From Rubrivivax sp. (GTDB taxonomy: Bacteria > Pseudomonadota > Gammaproteobacteria > Burkholderiales > Burkholderiaceae_C), in NCBI GenBank assembly GCA_022843905.1, contig JALHMT010000011.1:1-64000 (forward strand): a stretch of DNA of 64,000 nt, given 5' to 3'. The notes beneath the pieces were generated by a model, which worked only from the letters and a program-made list of their open reading frames with translations, ran no database searches and was not told the origin of the DNA. Shown here in pieces: positions 36,256-46,407 of the stretch. Made by a program: the position numbers and the translations under genes. Position 1 is the first letter of the stretch; each line of letters opens with the position of its first letter.

Positions 36256-37265
36256 AATCCGCTCTCAGACCCCTGCTCTGCGCCCTGCTCTGCCTGGCAT
36301 CGTTCTGCGCTCCGGCTGCGTCGATCGCCACCTGCACGGGGCGTTTTCCGAACCCGATCACCGACATCTGCTGGTCGTGCATCCTGCCGCTGTCGATCGG
36401 CGGCGCCACGATCGGCAACTTTGGCGGCCAGGAGGACAACGGGAACCCAGGCACGCCGGTCTGCAGTTGCGGCGTCAACCCGACCATCGGCCTGTCGGTC
36501 GGCTTCTGGGAGCCCGCCCGCCATGTCGAGGTCGTGCGCAAGCCCTTCTGCCTGCCATCTCTCGGCGGCCTGAACCTCGACCCCGGCATCGCAGCACCGG
36601 AAGCCGCACGTTTCACTCGCCCCGAGGGCGATGGCGACGGCGGCAGCTTCTACCAGGCGCACTTCTACGTGAACCCGGTCCTCTACTGGCTGGAGGTCGT
36701 GACCGACTTCCCCTGCCTGGAACGCGGCAGCTTCGATCTCGCCTACCTCACAGAGGTGGATCCGCTGTGGAACGACGATGAACTGACCCTGCTGCTGAAC
36801 CCGGACGCCGTCCTGTTCGCGAACCCGGTGGCGATCGCGGCGTGTGCTGCCGACTGTGTGGCCGCGACCGTGGGCTTCGGCCTCAACACGCTCTTCTGGT
36901 GTGCCGGCTGCCAGGGTGGCATCTATCCGATGGACGGCCAGGTCCAGTACCACGTGGGCGGCGTGCGGTCGGCCGCCCTGCTCAGCCAGCGCCTGACCGC
37001 AAAGATGCACCGCGAGCTGCTGGCCTGGGGATGGCACGGCACGCCGGGGCTCTGCGGGCCGTACCTCGAACCGATCATGGACAAGACGGCCTACAAGACC
37101 CAGCTGACCTACCCGACGCCCACCACCGACAAGATCGACGGCAAGTGCTGCCAGCCCTTCGGCCGGACCACCGTGCTGTGGGGCGCCGGCAAGGAGTTCC
37201 CGGTCCGCGGCGAGGACTTCGCCTTCATGCTCTTCCGCAAGAGGAACTGCTGTGTGGGCTACTGA
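36252..37265 (+). CDS. traU: Pilus assembly/transfer protein TraU
   Basis: The 337-residue secreted protein is cysteine-rich and matches TraU: GRFPNPITDICWSCILPLSIG, CSCGVNPTIGLSVGFWEP, a central CAADCVAATVGFGLNTLFWCAGCQG and the end CCQPFGRTTVLWGAGKEFPV. Many disulfides explain the DsbC in the operon. It overlaps trbC by 14 bp. Confidence 0.95.
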   Translation: MKSALRPLLCALLCLASFCAPAASIATCTGRFPNPITDICWSCILPLSIGGATIGNFGGQEDNGNPGTPVCSCGVNPTIGLSVGFWEPARHVEVVRKPFCLPSLGGLNLDPGIAAPEAARFTRPEGDGDGGSFYQAHFYVNPVLYWLEVVTDFPCLERGSFDLAYLTEVDPLWNDDELTLLLNPDAVLFANPVAIAACAADCVAATVGFGLNTLFWCAGCQGGIYPMDGQVQYHVGGVRSAALLSQRLTAKMHRELLAWGWHGTPGLCGPYLEPIMDKTAYKTQLTYPTPTTDKIDGKCCQPFGRTTVLWGAGKEFPVRGEDFAFMLFRKRNCCVGY

Positions 37266-38043
37266 CCGCACCCCCTCCTGGCCCCAGCGCGCACGCGGCG
37301 CCTGCATGGCAGGCCTGTGCGCGATCCTGCCGATCGCGCCGAGCGCCCAGCCTGCGCAAGCTCCGAAGCCGATCGTCTCCGAGGCCGATGTCGCGCGAGC
37401 GGCGAAGTCGCAGCCGGTGATCACCGACCAGGACATCGAGCGGGCAGCGAGGAAAAACCGTATGCCCACCGACGCGGAACTGGCCCGCGTGCCGGTGCCG
37501 GCGGCACCGAGGCTCGATGCCCTGCCCCAGCCGCTGACCCAGCGGCGGATCGACCTCGGCGCGATCGCGAAGGGCTACGAGGCGATGGGCCAGCCGGCGC
37601 CCGGCGCGGCCACCATCAATGAGGCGCCGGCCCTGCTGGTGTTCGTCAGCTTCTCCATGCCCGACGCGACCCTGGCCCGACTCGTCGACCAGGCTGCCCG
37701 CGCACGGGCGACGCTGGTGCTGCGAGGGCTTGTGGATGGCTCGCTGCAGAAGACTGTCCTGCGCGCACAAGCCCTGATCGGGCAGCGCAAGGTCGGTTTC
37801 CAGATCGATCCGCAGGCCTTCGATCGGTTCTCGATCACCGCCACGCCGACCTTCGTGCTCCTCAAGGCCGGCGCCGTCGCAGCGCCGTGCGCCGCCGGTA
37901 CGTGCTTCCCGGCATCGAGCTTCGTGGCGGCCGCCGGCGACGTCAGCATCGACTACGCGCTCGAGTACTTCAGACGTGCGGCCCCGTCGTTCAGCCGAGA
38001 TGCCGGTGTCGTCCTCGCCACGCTGAAGAAGGTGGGACCATGA
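37252..38043 (+). CDS. trbC: F-type pilus assembly protein TrbC
   Basis: The 263-residue protein begins at GTG 37252 inside the end of traU. It has a signal-like segment (GLCAILPIAPSAQ), then the TrbC core: LLVFVSFSMPDATLARLVDQAARARATLVLRG and a thioredoxin-like end with QIDPQAFDRFSITATPTFVLL. In F it joins TraW and TraU; here the order W-U-TrbC-N is kept. Confidence 0.92.
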   Translation: MWATDRTPSWPQRARGACMAGLCAILPIAPSAQPAQAPKPIVSEADVARAAKSQPVITDQDIERAARKNRMPTDAELARVPVPAAPRLDALPQPLTQRRIDLGAIAKGYEAMGQPAPGAATINEAPALLVFVSFSMPDATLARLVDQAARARATLVLRGLVDGSLQKTVLRAQALIGQRKVGFQIDPQAFDRFSITATPTFVLLKAGAVAAPCAAGTCFPASSFVAAAGDVSIDYALEYFRRAAPSFSRDAGVVLATLKKVGP

Positions 38044-40382
38044 AGTTCAGACGCTTCGTCGTGTGGCTGATGATCTCCTCGTTCCTCCTCGCGCGGATCG
38101 AGGTCTTCGCCCAGTCGCATGAACAGGGCGTGGCCGCCGGCACGGCCGCCAACGCGGTGATCCGGGGATTGGTCAACGCCCCCAGCGCCACGGCGGTCGT
38201 GCCCAGCTACACGAATGCGCCGCCGGAGACCGCCTACGCCGGCAGGCCGAGCCTGGGCGCCGACGCCAATGCAAAGCTTGCCGCGTGCGCGTTGACGCCG
38301 AACGACCCGACCTGCCAGGCGCTGCGCAACGCAGTCAGCTCGGCCAACACGCCCCGACCAGCCATCGGTGCGAACGACCCGGCCGTGGCCGCCGCGAGTC
38401 GCATCGCGCGCAATCCTTCGATCGATCTTGGCAGCCTGGCCGCGTACTACAGCGGCTGCACGACCAACGAGGTCGCCACTCCTGCCGGCACGACCACGAA
38501 GCTCTGCCAGATCTACAGCGGCATCGGCAACTTCACGACTCGGCGTGATCTGAGCGTCGAGGTCGAACTCGTGCCGAGCTGCACCGCTGGCGACTGGTTC
38601 GCTCATGGCGAAGCCCACCGCAACGGCGCCGACTACATGGTTGCCGACGCCCAGTGCCGCATCCGTGCCGACAACCAGCAGCGCTTCCGGTTCTATGCGG
38701 CGGGTGGACGCGGCGCCTGCATCGGATGGCAGGAGGTCGACCTGCCGACCGATCCGATCGCAAGCCCCCGCTTCGTCACGGACCTCTCACCCCACTGGGC
38801 GGGCTACTGCTGGAGTCCGTTCAAGGTCGTGCTGGCCGCAGGATCGGGTTGCACGGCGGGAAACTGCAACTACCAGTTCCAGTTCGGCACACCGATCTAC
38901 GCCTGTCCTGTCGGCAGCGTCAGTGGCAACAACCTCAACGCCTACTGGGACGGGGAGAACCTGTCGCCCGGTCCCGCCGACCAGTGCTTCACGGTCTCCG
39001 CTCCGGACCCCGACTCGGGCTGCATCGCAGGATCGACCCCGGTCTTCGCCGACACGGGCATGCAATGCGCGTCCCCCGTCGGCGGCGCGACGCTGACAGG
39101 TGCATCTGGCTGGACCATCCCGCTGGCCTTCCAGCGCCCGACGATGAACCAGATCGAGACCGACGTCTGGGTCGACAAGAGCGCGGCGCTTCAACCCGGC
39201 GGACGCTGCACCGTGACGACGGCGGACCGGTGCATCGACGGACCCGGCACCAAGATCATCGACGGGCGCGAAGTGACGCGGGACTGCTGGTCCTACGAAA
39301 GAACCTTGACCTGCACCGGCGCAGCACCACTCGACGAATGCGCGCCGCTGGTGGCGCAGGGTTGCACGCCAGGCGCCAGCACCTGCACACGGACTCACCC
39401 GGTGACTGGCGTGTGCGAGGTCCGGCAGAACAGCTACAGCTGCCCGTCGGCCGCCCAGACCGTCACGACCGCCTCGAACTGCCCCAACAACGTGTTCTGC
39501 CTGGGCGCGAGCTGCTTCAACACGAGCTACACCAATGACGCTGACTTCGCCCGGTCGATGTCGATGCTGGAGGCCAGCCGCGAGGCCGGCGTGTACCTCG
39601 ACACCAACCTGATGCAGGTCTTCAAGGGCGAGGCCAACCGCTGCCGCGACAAACTGCTGAAGAACTGCTGCTACTCCGACGGCGCCGGCCGCGGCATGAC
39701 GAACCAGAGCGTCTTCGGCAGCGGCACGCGCCTGGTCTACGACATCCTGATGAACTCCGAGAACCGGGAGTTCGTCATGCAGGGCATGAGTGCCCTGCTG
39801 ACGAGCGCCGGCTTCAGCGGTACCTTCAGCACCTACGGGTTCACGATCGCTGTCAACGGCGCGGCGCTCCCGGCGGGGTCCACAGTCCTCTATTCCTCTT
39901 CCGCGGTCGCGGGCGAAGGCGTCGTGGTCGCGTTCGACCCCTGGTCCTTGGTGATCGCCGTGATCATCTACGTCATCCTGTCGATGATGGCGTGCAACGA
40001 GGAGGAGGGCCGCCTGGCGCTCAAGGAAGGCGCGAGCCTGTGCCACAGCGTCGGCACCTACTGCTCGTCGTGCCTGCGCGTGCTGGGCATCTGCGTGTCC
40101 TGCGTCGAACGCACGACCTCCAAGTGCTGCTTCAACTCGATGCTGGCCCGCATCGTCAACGAGCAGGGGCGCGTCCAGGTCGGCAAGGGCTGGGGCGGAT
40201 CGGAGAGCCCGGACTGCAGCGGTTTCACCGTCGCGCAACTCCAGTCGCTCGACTTCGCTGCGATGGACTTCACCGAGTTCTATGCCTCGCTGGTGCCGAC
40301 CAGTCCGAACGTGGCCACCCTGCAGACCAACAGCGCGTCCCGCGTTCCGGCCTGCTATTACGGCCAAGGGAGGTGTCAGTGA
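38040..40382 (+). CDS. traN: Mating-pair stabilisation adhesin TraN
   Basis: The 780-residue secreted protein is cysteine-rich throughout and has the TraN C-terminal core (CRDKLLKNCCYSDGAGRG, CNEEEGRLALKEGASLCHSVGTYCSSC, TTSKCCFNSMLARIVNEQGRVQVG-like). It sits in the outer membrane and binds recipient surface proteins. The N-terminal part (about 140-480) is the variable, recipient-binding part. ATG 38040 provides the signal peptide. Confidence 0.94.
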   Translation: MKFRRFVVWLMISSFLLARIEVFAQSHEQGVAAGTAANAVIRGLVNAPSATAVVPSYTNAPPETAYAGRPSLGADANAKLAACALTPNDPTCQALRNAVSSANTPRPAIGANDPAVAAASRIARNPSIDLGSLAAYYSGCTTNEVATPAGTTTKLCQIYSGIGNFTTRRDLSVEVELVPSCTAGDWFAHGEAHRNGADYMVADAQCRIRADNQQRFRFYAAGGRGACIGWQEVDLPTDPIASPRFVTDLSPHWAGYCWSPFKVVLAAGSGCTAGNCNYQFQFGTPIYACPVGSVSGNNLNAYWDGENLSPGPADQCFTVSAPDPDSGCIAGSTPVFADTGMQCASPVGGATLTGASGWTIPLAFQRPTMNQIETDVWVDKSAALQPGGRCTVTTADRCIDGPGTKIIDGREVTRDCWSYERTLTCTGAAPLDECAPLVAQGCTPGASTCTRTHPVTGVCEVRQNSYSCPSAAQTVTTASNCPNNVFCLGASCFNTSYTNDADFARSMSMLEASREAGVYLDTNLMQVFKGEANRCRDKLLKNCCYSDGAGRGMTNQSVFGSGTRLVYDILMNSENREFVMQGMSALLTSAGFSGTFSTYGFTIAVNGAALPAGSTVLYSSSAVAGEGVVVAFDPWSLVIAVIIYVILSMMACNEEEGRLALKEGASLCHSVGTYCSSCLRVLGICVSCVERTTSKCCFNSMLARIVNEQGRVQVGKGWGGSESPDCSGFTVAQLQSLDFAAMDFTEFYASLVPTSPNVATLQTNSASRVPACYYGQGRCQ

Positions 40383-40753
40383 AGTCCATTCTCGCCCTCG
40401 TGGCCATCGTCTCGCACCTGGCCGCCGGCGCGCAGGGCGGTTCAACCCGGGTGCCGGTCGACGACGTCCGCATCCTTCTCATCTCGGCCATCGATTCGCC
40501 CACAGGGCAGGCGCAGGGCGTCCTGACGGGCCAGATGGCCAATCTCATCACCGATCGCTTCAAGGCAGCCGGGCCGATCCTCATCGATGTGACCACCGAG
40601 CGTCGCTACCGCCAACCGGGATGCAGCCGTCTGAAGCTGACCTTCTCGCAGGATGGCGTGAACCTGCCGGGCGCATCCGGCCCCGAGCGCAAGACCGTCG
40701 ACATCGGCCTGAACTACTGCCGCGACGGCACACCCCCGAAGTCGCTCTCCTGA
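40379..40753 (+). CDS. Small periplasmic protein between traN and traF
   Basis: The 124-residue product starts at GTG 40379 overlapping the traN stop and has a signal peptide (SILALVAIVSHLAAGAQ). A core VDDVRILLISAIDSPTGQAQGVLTGQMANLITDRF is followed by two cysteines (PGCSRLKLTF, LNYCRDGTPP). It resembles proteins encoded beside traN on other F-type elements, but I cannot name a family. The translation coupling makes a transfer role likely. Confidence 0.68.
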   Translation: MKSILALVAIVSHLAAGAQGGSTRVPVDDVRILLISAIDSPTGQAQGVLTGQMANLITDRFKAAGPILIDVTTERRYRQPGCSRLKLTFSQDGVNLPGASGPERKTVDIGLNYCRDGTPPKSLS

Positions 40754-40762
40754 GGTGCACCC

Positions 40763-41626
40763 ATGCGTACCTTGCTAGTCGGCCTTGCCATCGCATTCGT
40801 CGCGCATCCCGCGCTGTCGCAGCAGCAAGGCCCCGATACGGCGGTCTCTTCCGCCAGCGCGGCGCCTGCAGGGTCGATCTTCTGGGGCGATTACCGGCGC
40901 GGCTGGCATTTCTACGAGGACCCGGAACCCGAGGTGACCCCGCCCCAGAAGCTCCCACCTCGGGCTAAGGAGGCCATCGCGGAGAGCCGCCCGCCCGAGC
41001 TCGTCGAATTCGCACGCCTGCAGAAGCGCCTGGAGGACTACCGGAACATCGCCATCATCCGCCCCACCGAAGCCAACGTCCGCCGCTACATGGAACTCGA
41101 GGCGAGCGTGGTGCGCCAGGCGTCCTACTTCTCCGAGGTCGCCCAGCGGGTGGCATGGTCGACGCCGGAGCTCGACATGACGCTGCAGGGCCGTCCGGTC
41201 AATGCGCGCGGGATCGAGGTCTTCGACCGCGAACAGGCCCAGTCTCGCAACCAGTCCCTGGCAGCCCTCGCCCGGACGCATGTCCTGTTCTTCTTCTTCC
41301 GGTCCGACTGCCCGTACTGCCACGCGTTCGCGCCGACGCTCGAAGCCTTCCAGGCCCGCCACGGCATCCAGATCGTGCCGATCAGCGTCGACGGCGGCGG
41401 CCTGCCGAACTTCCCGCAATACCGCCGCGACAACGGCATCTCGCGCACCTTGCAGGTGACGCAAGTGCCCGCGGTGTTTCTGGCCGAGCCCTTCACCGGA
41501 AAGATCACCCCGATCGGCTTCGGCGTCCTGTCCGAGTCGCAGTTGATCGAACGCATCGCGACAGTGACGGCCCCCGGCGCCGATGCGCTGGTGCCATCGG
41601 TCACGCGCCAGGTGTCCTTGAAGTAG
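40763..41626 (+). CDS. traF: Thioredoxin-fold pilus assembly protein TraF
   Basis: The 287-residue periplasmic protein has a signal peptide (AIAFVAHPALSQ), the TraF landmark FWGDYRRGWHFYEDPEPE and a thioredoxin domain with an intact active site C183-P-Y-C186. F plasmid TraF has lost its CXXC, so this version may still be a redox enzyme. It works with TraH, U, W and TrbC. Confidence 0.94.
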   Translation: MRTLLVGLAIAFVAHPALSQQQGPDTAVSSASAAPAGSIFWGDYRRGWHFYEDPEPEVTPPQKLPPRAKEAIAESRPPELVEFARLQKRLEDYRNIAIIRPTEANVRRYMELEASVVRQASYFSEVAQRVAWSTPELDMTLQGRPVNARGIEVFDREQAQSRNQSLAALARTHVLFFFFRSDCPYCHAFAPTLEAFQARHGIQIVPISVDGGGLPNFPQYRRDNGISRTLQVTQVPAVFLAEPFTGKITPIGFGVLSESQLIERIATVTAPGADALVPSVTRQVSLK

Positions 41627-41637
41627 GGAGCCATTTC

Positions 41638-43071
41638 ATGCAAGCCAGCCTCCTCCGCAAACCCGTCGCAGCCCTGTGCGCACTGTCCTTGCTCGTGCTC
41701 CAGCCGGCCGCCCACGCCGGTGACCTCAACACGGAAGTCACGAACATGTTCAACAACCTCGGAGCGGTGGGCAACTACACGGCGCCGGGTGCCTTCAAGG
41801 GCCAGACTTTCAACACCTTCACGGGTGGCAATCTTTACCTGCGCTCTCCAAACAAGACCTATCAGCTCGCCGCCATCCAGTTCCCCTCGGCCAAGGGCGG
41901 TTGTGGCGGTATCGACCTCTTCGGCGGCTCCTTCTCCCACATCTCTGCGGCGGAGTTCCGCAACATGCTGCGGAACATCACCGCGGCGCTGCCAGGCATT
42001 GCGTTTCAGCTGGCACTGGAGTCGGTGTCACCGTTGCTGGGCGGGCTGACCAAGTGGGCGAAGGGGTTGGAGACCTGGATCAACAACGCGCGGGTGAACT
42101 CATGCGAGACCGCCACCGCACTCGTGTCGTCGGCCGCCGAGGCGATGGGCTACGACTCTCAGAGGTCCTGCGCAAAGCTCGCTATGCAGATGGGCCTAGA
42201 AGCGGACATCGACGCCGCCATGAGGCGCTGTGCATCGGACAGCCCCGGCATCCTGGCCTCAGCCCGCACCAGCGCCGATCCGAACATCCGAGCACAGGCC
42301 CCGTTCGTGGGCAACTTCACCTGGAAGGCGCTCAAGAACATCGACACGCTCGATGACGCGGCAAGGGAGATGGTCATGAGCGTTGTCGGCGCCCTGATCT
42401 TCTACCCCCAGGACTCAAACCGGGATCCAGACTACATCGGACCGAGCATCACGACGGTGGCCCAACTGCTCTACGGCCAGTCGGACGCTGCCGGCGGCAA
42501 CGTCAACGTGCAGCTGCTCCGCTGCAACAACTACGCCGACTGCGACGTGGTCTCGCGCACGAACGCCAATGCCCACGAGCCGCTGACGAAGAAGGTCGAG
42601 AACGTCATGCGCAGCATCTCGGACAGTATCCGCACGCGCGCAGCCATCCCGAACAACTCCGTCGCGGTCGGGTTCGTGAACAGCACCAGCATCCCGGTCT
42701 GGAGGATGCTGTCCATCGGCAACACCATTCCCGGCTCCGGCCTGTCGGAAATGATGATCGGCAACTACCGCGAGGTCATCGCCGCCGACTACGCCTTCAC
42801 GTTTCTCAATCAGTTCGCCAACGTCGCACTGTCGGCGCTGATGAAGCAGCACCTGCTCAACGATGTGCAGAAGCAGCTCGCGCAGCTGCAGCGAGAGGAT
42901 GTCCACAAGTTCCTGGGCAGGCTGCAGCAGGAGCAGTCGAACATGTACAAGAAGGTCGTCTCGGTGTCGACCGTCGCCACCGATCTTGAACGGCTCGAGC
43001 GCAACCTGCGATCCAACATGTCGACGCACGTGCTCGACATGCTGGGCCACTCGCACCGCGGCATTCAATAG
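41638..43071 (+). CDS. traH: Pilus assembly protein TraH
   Basis: The 477-residue secreted protein has a signal peptide ending AHAGD and the TraH start MFNNLGAVGNYTAPGAFKGQ, then GGCGGIDLFGGSFSHI, and a C-terminal coiled coil. TraH helps build the channel at the outer membrane. ATG 41638 follows traF by 11 bp; the frame is open upstream from 41155 in the traF shadow. Confidence 0.94.
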   Translation: MQASLLRKPVAALCALSLLVLQPAAHAGDLNTEVTNMFNNLGAVGNYTAPGAFKGQTFNTFTGGNLYLRSPNKTYQLAAIQFPSAKGGCGGIDLFGGSFSHISAAEFRNMLRNITAALPGIAFQLALESVSPLLGGLTKWAKGLETWINNARVNSCETATALVSSAAEAMGYDSQRSCAKLAMQMGLEADIDAAMRRCASDSPGILASARTSADPNIRAQAPFVGNFTWKALKNIDTLDDAAREMVMSVVGALIFYPQDSNRDPDYIGPSITTVAQLLYGQSDAAGGNVNVQLLRCNNYADCDVVSRTNANAHEPLTKKVENVMRSISDSIRTRAAIPNNSVAVGFVNSTSIPVWRMLSIGNTIPGSGLSEMMIGNYREVIAADYAFTFLNQFANVALSALMKQHLLNDVQKQLAQLQREDVHKFLGRLQQEQSNMYKKVVSVSTVATDLERLERNLRSNMSTHVLDMLGHSHRGIQ

Positions 43072-43100
43072 GCGCCACGGCACCGTCGGGGATTGCTGCA

Positions 43101-46001
43101 ATGTGGGAGATCTACGCCTATCACAACACCGAGAGCCTCGCCGGCATCTTCAATGCCATCGCGGCCATCGTTGCATCGGGCACATACCTCAGCGCCATTG
43201 CGGCGGTCGCCTTCTGCGGCTTCGTCGCGGCACTGATCGCCTACATGTTCTCGCCGGAGAAGCTCCAAGGCTGGAAGTGGATCATCTCTGTCGTGCTCGT
43301 CTACGGCGTCCTGTTCGTTCCACGCGTCACCGTCGGGGTCGTCGACAAGACAGGGGGCACACCGGTGCGCGTGGTCGCAAACGTCCCGTTCGGCATGGCC
43401 GCACTCGGCGGCCTCACTAGTTCGATCGGGAACTCGATCACCGAGCTGTTCGAAACGGCCTTCCAGACGCTGCCGGGTCCGGCAGCCTTGCCGGCCGAAC
43501 TCTCGTATCAACAGAACGGCCTGATGTTCGGCAGCCGCCTGATCCAGGAGACACGCCGGGCCTCGATCCCTGACCCTGCGGTCCGGACAGACCTCGTCAA
43601 CTTCGTCGGCAACTGCACCACGTTCGACATCGCCGATGGCACCATCTCGCCGGCGGCCTTCTCGTCGTCTGCAGATCTCTGGGCGACGATGGCCGCCACG
43701 AACCCGGCACGCTTCAGCATCATCACGACAGCGGCAGGCGTCACCACGAACACCTGCGACCAAGTCTACGCGTCGATCGGCGCGCGCCTGCCAGCGCAGA
43801 TCACCGACCTGACAGGCAAGTTGGGCTTGCGCCTGAACCCGAGCCTGGCTGCTGTGGCCGCCCAGGCCGCCGTGGTCAACCAGATCCCGCAGGCCTACAT
43901 CCGTGGCCAGATAGCGGCAGCCGCGGCAACGGCTTCGGACCTGATCCGCCAGAACGCCATGATCAATGCGATCAACGATGCCGGGGAGATGGGCTGCCAG
44001 AAGATCAACGATCCGTCCTGCATGATGCTGGCCACCGGGCGTGCAGCGGCGGTGGCTTCACAGAACGCCGCATGGATCAATGGCGCCAAGATTGCCGAGC
44101 AGGCCCTTCCGGTCGTTCGCAATGTGGCCGAGGCGATGTGCTACGCGGTCTTCCCCCTGATCGTGTTGCTCCTCTTCCTCTCCTCGGGTCGCAACACCCT
44201 GCTGATGCTCGCCGGGTATGCAACAGCACTGATCTCGATCCAGCTCTGGCCGCCCCTGTTCGCCATCCTCAACTACATGGCGTCCATCTATGCCCAGCTC
44301 GACCAGGCCGCGGCTGCCGAAGTCGGTGGCGGGGTCAAGGCCCTTGCCCTTCAGACATCCTCGCCGATCTACTCCAACGCCGTGTCTTCGCAAGCTGTGG
44401 TTTCGTACCTCATCATCGGCATTCCGATGCTGGCCTACTCTCTGGCAAGCAGGCTCGTCAACTTCGGCAGCGCGATCATGGGTGGCCTGCAGGGTCTGCA
44501 ATCTGCATCCCTCAGCGGGAATGCGTCCGCCGCCGCCGCCGCAGGTAACGCGAGCATGGGCAATGTGTCCATGGATCAACGGGTCGTGAGTCCTTCGACT
44601 TCGAACCCTTGGGTTTCCCGGCAACAGGACATGGACGGGAACTGGTTGACCACAACCGGCTCTGGTCAGCAGGCAGTCTCGTACCTGCGCAATGAGGGCG
44701 CCGTGTCTCGAGTGGTGTCATCCCGTGTCAGTCAGAGTGCTGTCTCGGAGGCCTCCCGTGCCGCCGAGTCGGCACGCTCTGATGTGGTTTCAGCCAGCAA
44801 TGAACTGGCTGCGACACTCGTCGACACCATGTCGCGCGGCTCCTCCCGGTACCAGTCCTCAAACAGGTCGAGCGGACGCGCCGTTTCAAGTGTCGAAGAA
44901 ATTGGCCAGTCCGCGGATCGGATTCGCGCGATCTCCGATCAGGTTTCAAGCACGACAGGCCTCACGTCTGCCCAAGTTGCTCAGATCGCATTCCAGTTGT
45001 CCGGCGGCGCTGGCATGCCAGGAATCAGCCCGATCAAGGCGAGCGCGACAGGATCGGCTGGCAAGGCCTACAGCAACAACCTGACGGTGGCAGAGCAGAA
45101 GGTGGCGAATGAGCTTACGACCGATCAACTGCGGGAGTTCAAGTCATTTGCTGACCGAGCGAGCCGCGAACAGTCATACGTCAGGGCGCTCGGAAAGGAG
45201 GATCGTGACGGGCAAGAACTTGCTTCCAGACTTTCGAGCGCGACAACCCGCGCGGAGTCTGCCCAGTCGGTCTATGCCCAACGCCAATCTGTCGCCAACC
45301 GCCTATCCACCGCGTATGAGTCAGGGGAGGCGCTGTCCATAGACTTGGCGCAATTGCCGGCAAACTCGGAGTTAATGCAGCGCTACCAGCGCCTGGCATC
45401 GGAATACGGTCCCAACAGCCTGGCTCTGCAGGCAGCCATGGCAAGTGAACTTGCCACGCGTGCTTTGCCGCCAATCAAGAGCCCGTCAGCTTCGGCGTTG
45501 CCGGCGACCTTTGATGACATCCTGGGCGTGAGGAATCAGGACCTCCGTGATCCCGTCTTTGCCCCGGACGCAGTTGCAGCCTCCGACCGGGCCAACGATG
45601 GAGCTGCAGGACCGATGCTGACTGGAAACGATCTGAGGGTGCCCGAAGTGCCACCCGGGCTGGCTGGGGTTCGAGGCGACGTCTCAGATCGTGCGGCGTC
45701 GGCCGCCCGCGCAGGAACAGCAGCCGATACGTTCGACACGCGCAACGAGATCACACGCAATCCTGATGGCACGATCAGCACACGACGATCACAGATGCTG
45801 GGCAACGCCCGCCAGCTTCGTGAAGACGTGGCGAACATGGCCGAGAACGCGAGTGACCTGGTGGCTGGGGGCTCCGAGCAAGCACTTTCAGCTGCAGCAG
45901 CAGCCCGGGCCCGCAACAGCGAATCGCAGCGCTCACGGGACATCGCCGCTACCCCCGACGTACCAACGATGCTGCCAAAGGGTGGGCGGCGCAAGCGGTA
46001 A
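43101..46001 (+). CDS. traG: Mating-pair stabilisation and entry-exclusion protein TraG
   Basis: The 966-residue protein has the TraG_N domain with about five membrane helices in the first 480 residues (start MWEIYAYHNTESLAGIFNAIAAI, then EAMCYAVFPLIVLLLFLSSGRNTLL). A long, Ser/Ala-rich periplasmic tail (about 490-966) with coiled-coil stretches follows. The tail uses noticeably more A/T-ending codons than the N-terminal half, a possible sign of faster change in the part that determines exclusion specificity. It closes the main transfer operon. Confidence 0.93.
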   Translation: MWEIYAYHNTESLAGIFNAIAAIVASGTYLSAIAAVAFCGFVAALIAYMFSPEKLQGWKWIISVVLVYGVLFVPRVTVGVVDKTGGTPVRVVANVPFGMAALGGLTSSIGNSITELFETAFQTLPGPAALPAELSYQQNGLMFGSRLIQETRRASIPDPAVRTDLVNFVGNCTTFDIADGTISPAAFSSSADLWATMAATNPARFSIITTAAGVTTNTCDQVYASIGARLPAQITDLTGKLGLRLNPSLAAVAAQAAVVNQIPQAYIRGQIAAAAATASDLIRQNAMINAINDAGEMGCQKINDPSCMMLATGRAAAVASQNAAWINGAKIAEQALPVVRNVAEAMCYAVFPLIVLLLFLSSGRNTLLMLAGYATALISIQLWPPLFAILNYMASIYAQLDQAAAAEVGGGVKALALQTSSPIYSNAVSSQAVVSYLIIGIPMLAYSLASRLVNFGSAIMGGLQGLQSASLSGNASAAAAAGNASMGNVSMDQRVVSPSTSNPWVSRQQDMDGNWLTTTGSGQQAVSYLRNEGAVSRVVSSRVSQSAVSEASRAAESARSDVVSASNELAATLVDTMSRGSSRYQSSNRSSGRAVSSVEEIGQSADRIRAISDQVSSTTGLTSAQVAQIAFQLSGGAGMPGISPIKASATGSAGKAYSNNLTVAEQKVANELTTDQLREFKSFADRASREQSYVRALGKEDRDGQELASRLSSATTRAESAQSVYAQRQSVANRLSTAYESGEALSIDLAQLPANSELMQRYQRLASEYGPNSLALQAAMASELATRALPPIKSPSASALPATFDDILGVRNQDLRDPVFAPDAVAASDRANDGAAGPMLTGNDLRVPEVPPGLAGVRGDVSDRAASAARAGTAADTFDTRNEITRNPDGTISTRRSQMLGNARQLREDVANMAENASDLVAGGSEQALSAAAAARARNSESQRSRDIAATPDVPTMLPKGGRRKR

Positions 46002-46018
46002 AGCAACGGACCAAACCT

Positions 46019-46309
46019 CTACACGCGGCCGTGCGCACCTGGTGTTGGATGGTTCGGCAGGTCGTAGACGTCGCCTTGGAAATGACGGACGCCACACTCG
46101 TCGACGAACGGATCAGGACAGTCGATCTCAGGCGAGGTTGGCTCGCTGCTATCCCACCTTCTGCGGGACAACCAAACGAGCAACGCAGCCATCGACCCCC
46201 AGAACACCACGAAGAAGCCGATCACGAAAGCACTCCTCGACCACACGGTCGTCGCAGCGAGCCCGCCAGCCACGCAGAAGGCCAACAGAACGGTGGATGA
46301 ACGGTTCAT
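46019..46309 (-). CDS. Small inner-membrane protein convergent with traG
   Basis: The 96-residue product has two hydrophobic helices (SSTVLLAFCVAGGLAATTVW and FVIGFFVVFWGSMAALLVWL) and a short soluble tail ending NHPTPGAHGRV. AGGAAGG upstream supports ATG 46309 rather than 46363. It lies tail-to-tail with traG. Entry-exclusion proteins are often small membrane proteins encoded next to traG, so that role is possible but unproven; the opposite strand argues for separate control. Confidence 0.6.
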   Translation of the reverse strand: MNRSSTVLLAFCVAGGLAATTVWSRSAFVIGFFVVFWGSMAALLVWLSRRRWDSSEPTSPEIDCPDPFVDECGVRHFQGDVYDLPNHPTPGAHGRV

Positions 46310-46407
46310 CGGGCGCACCTTCCTGCGGGGCGTCATGCCACTTGCCAAGGTGGCGGCCCGCACCGTCCATCTTTATACTTTGCTGGCAGATCAGCAAGGG
46401 GGCCAAG

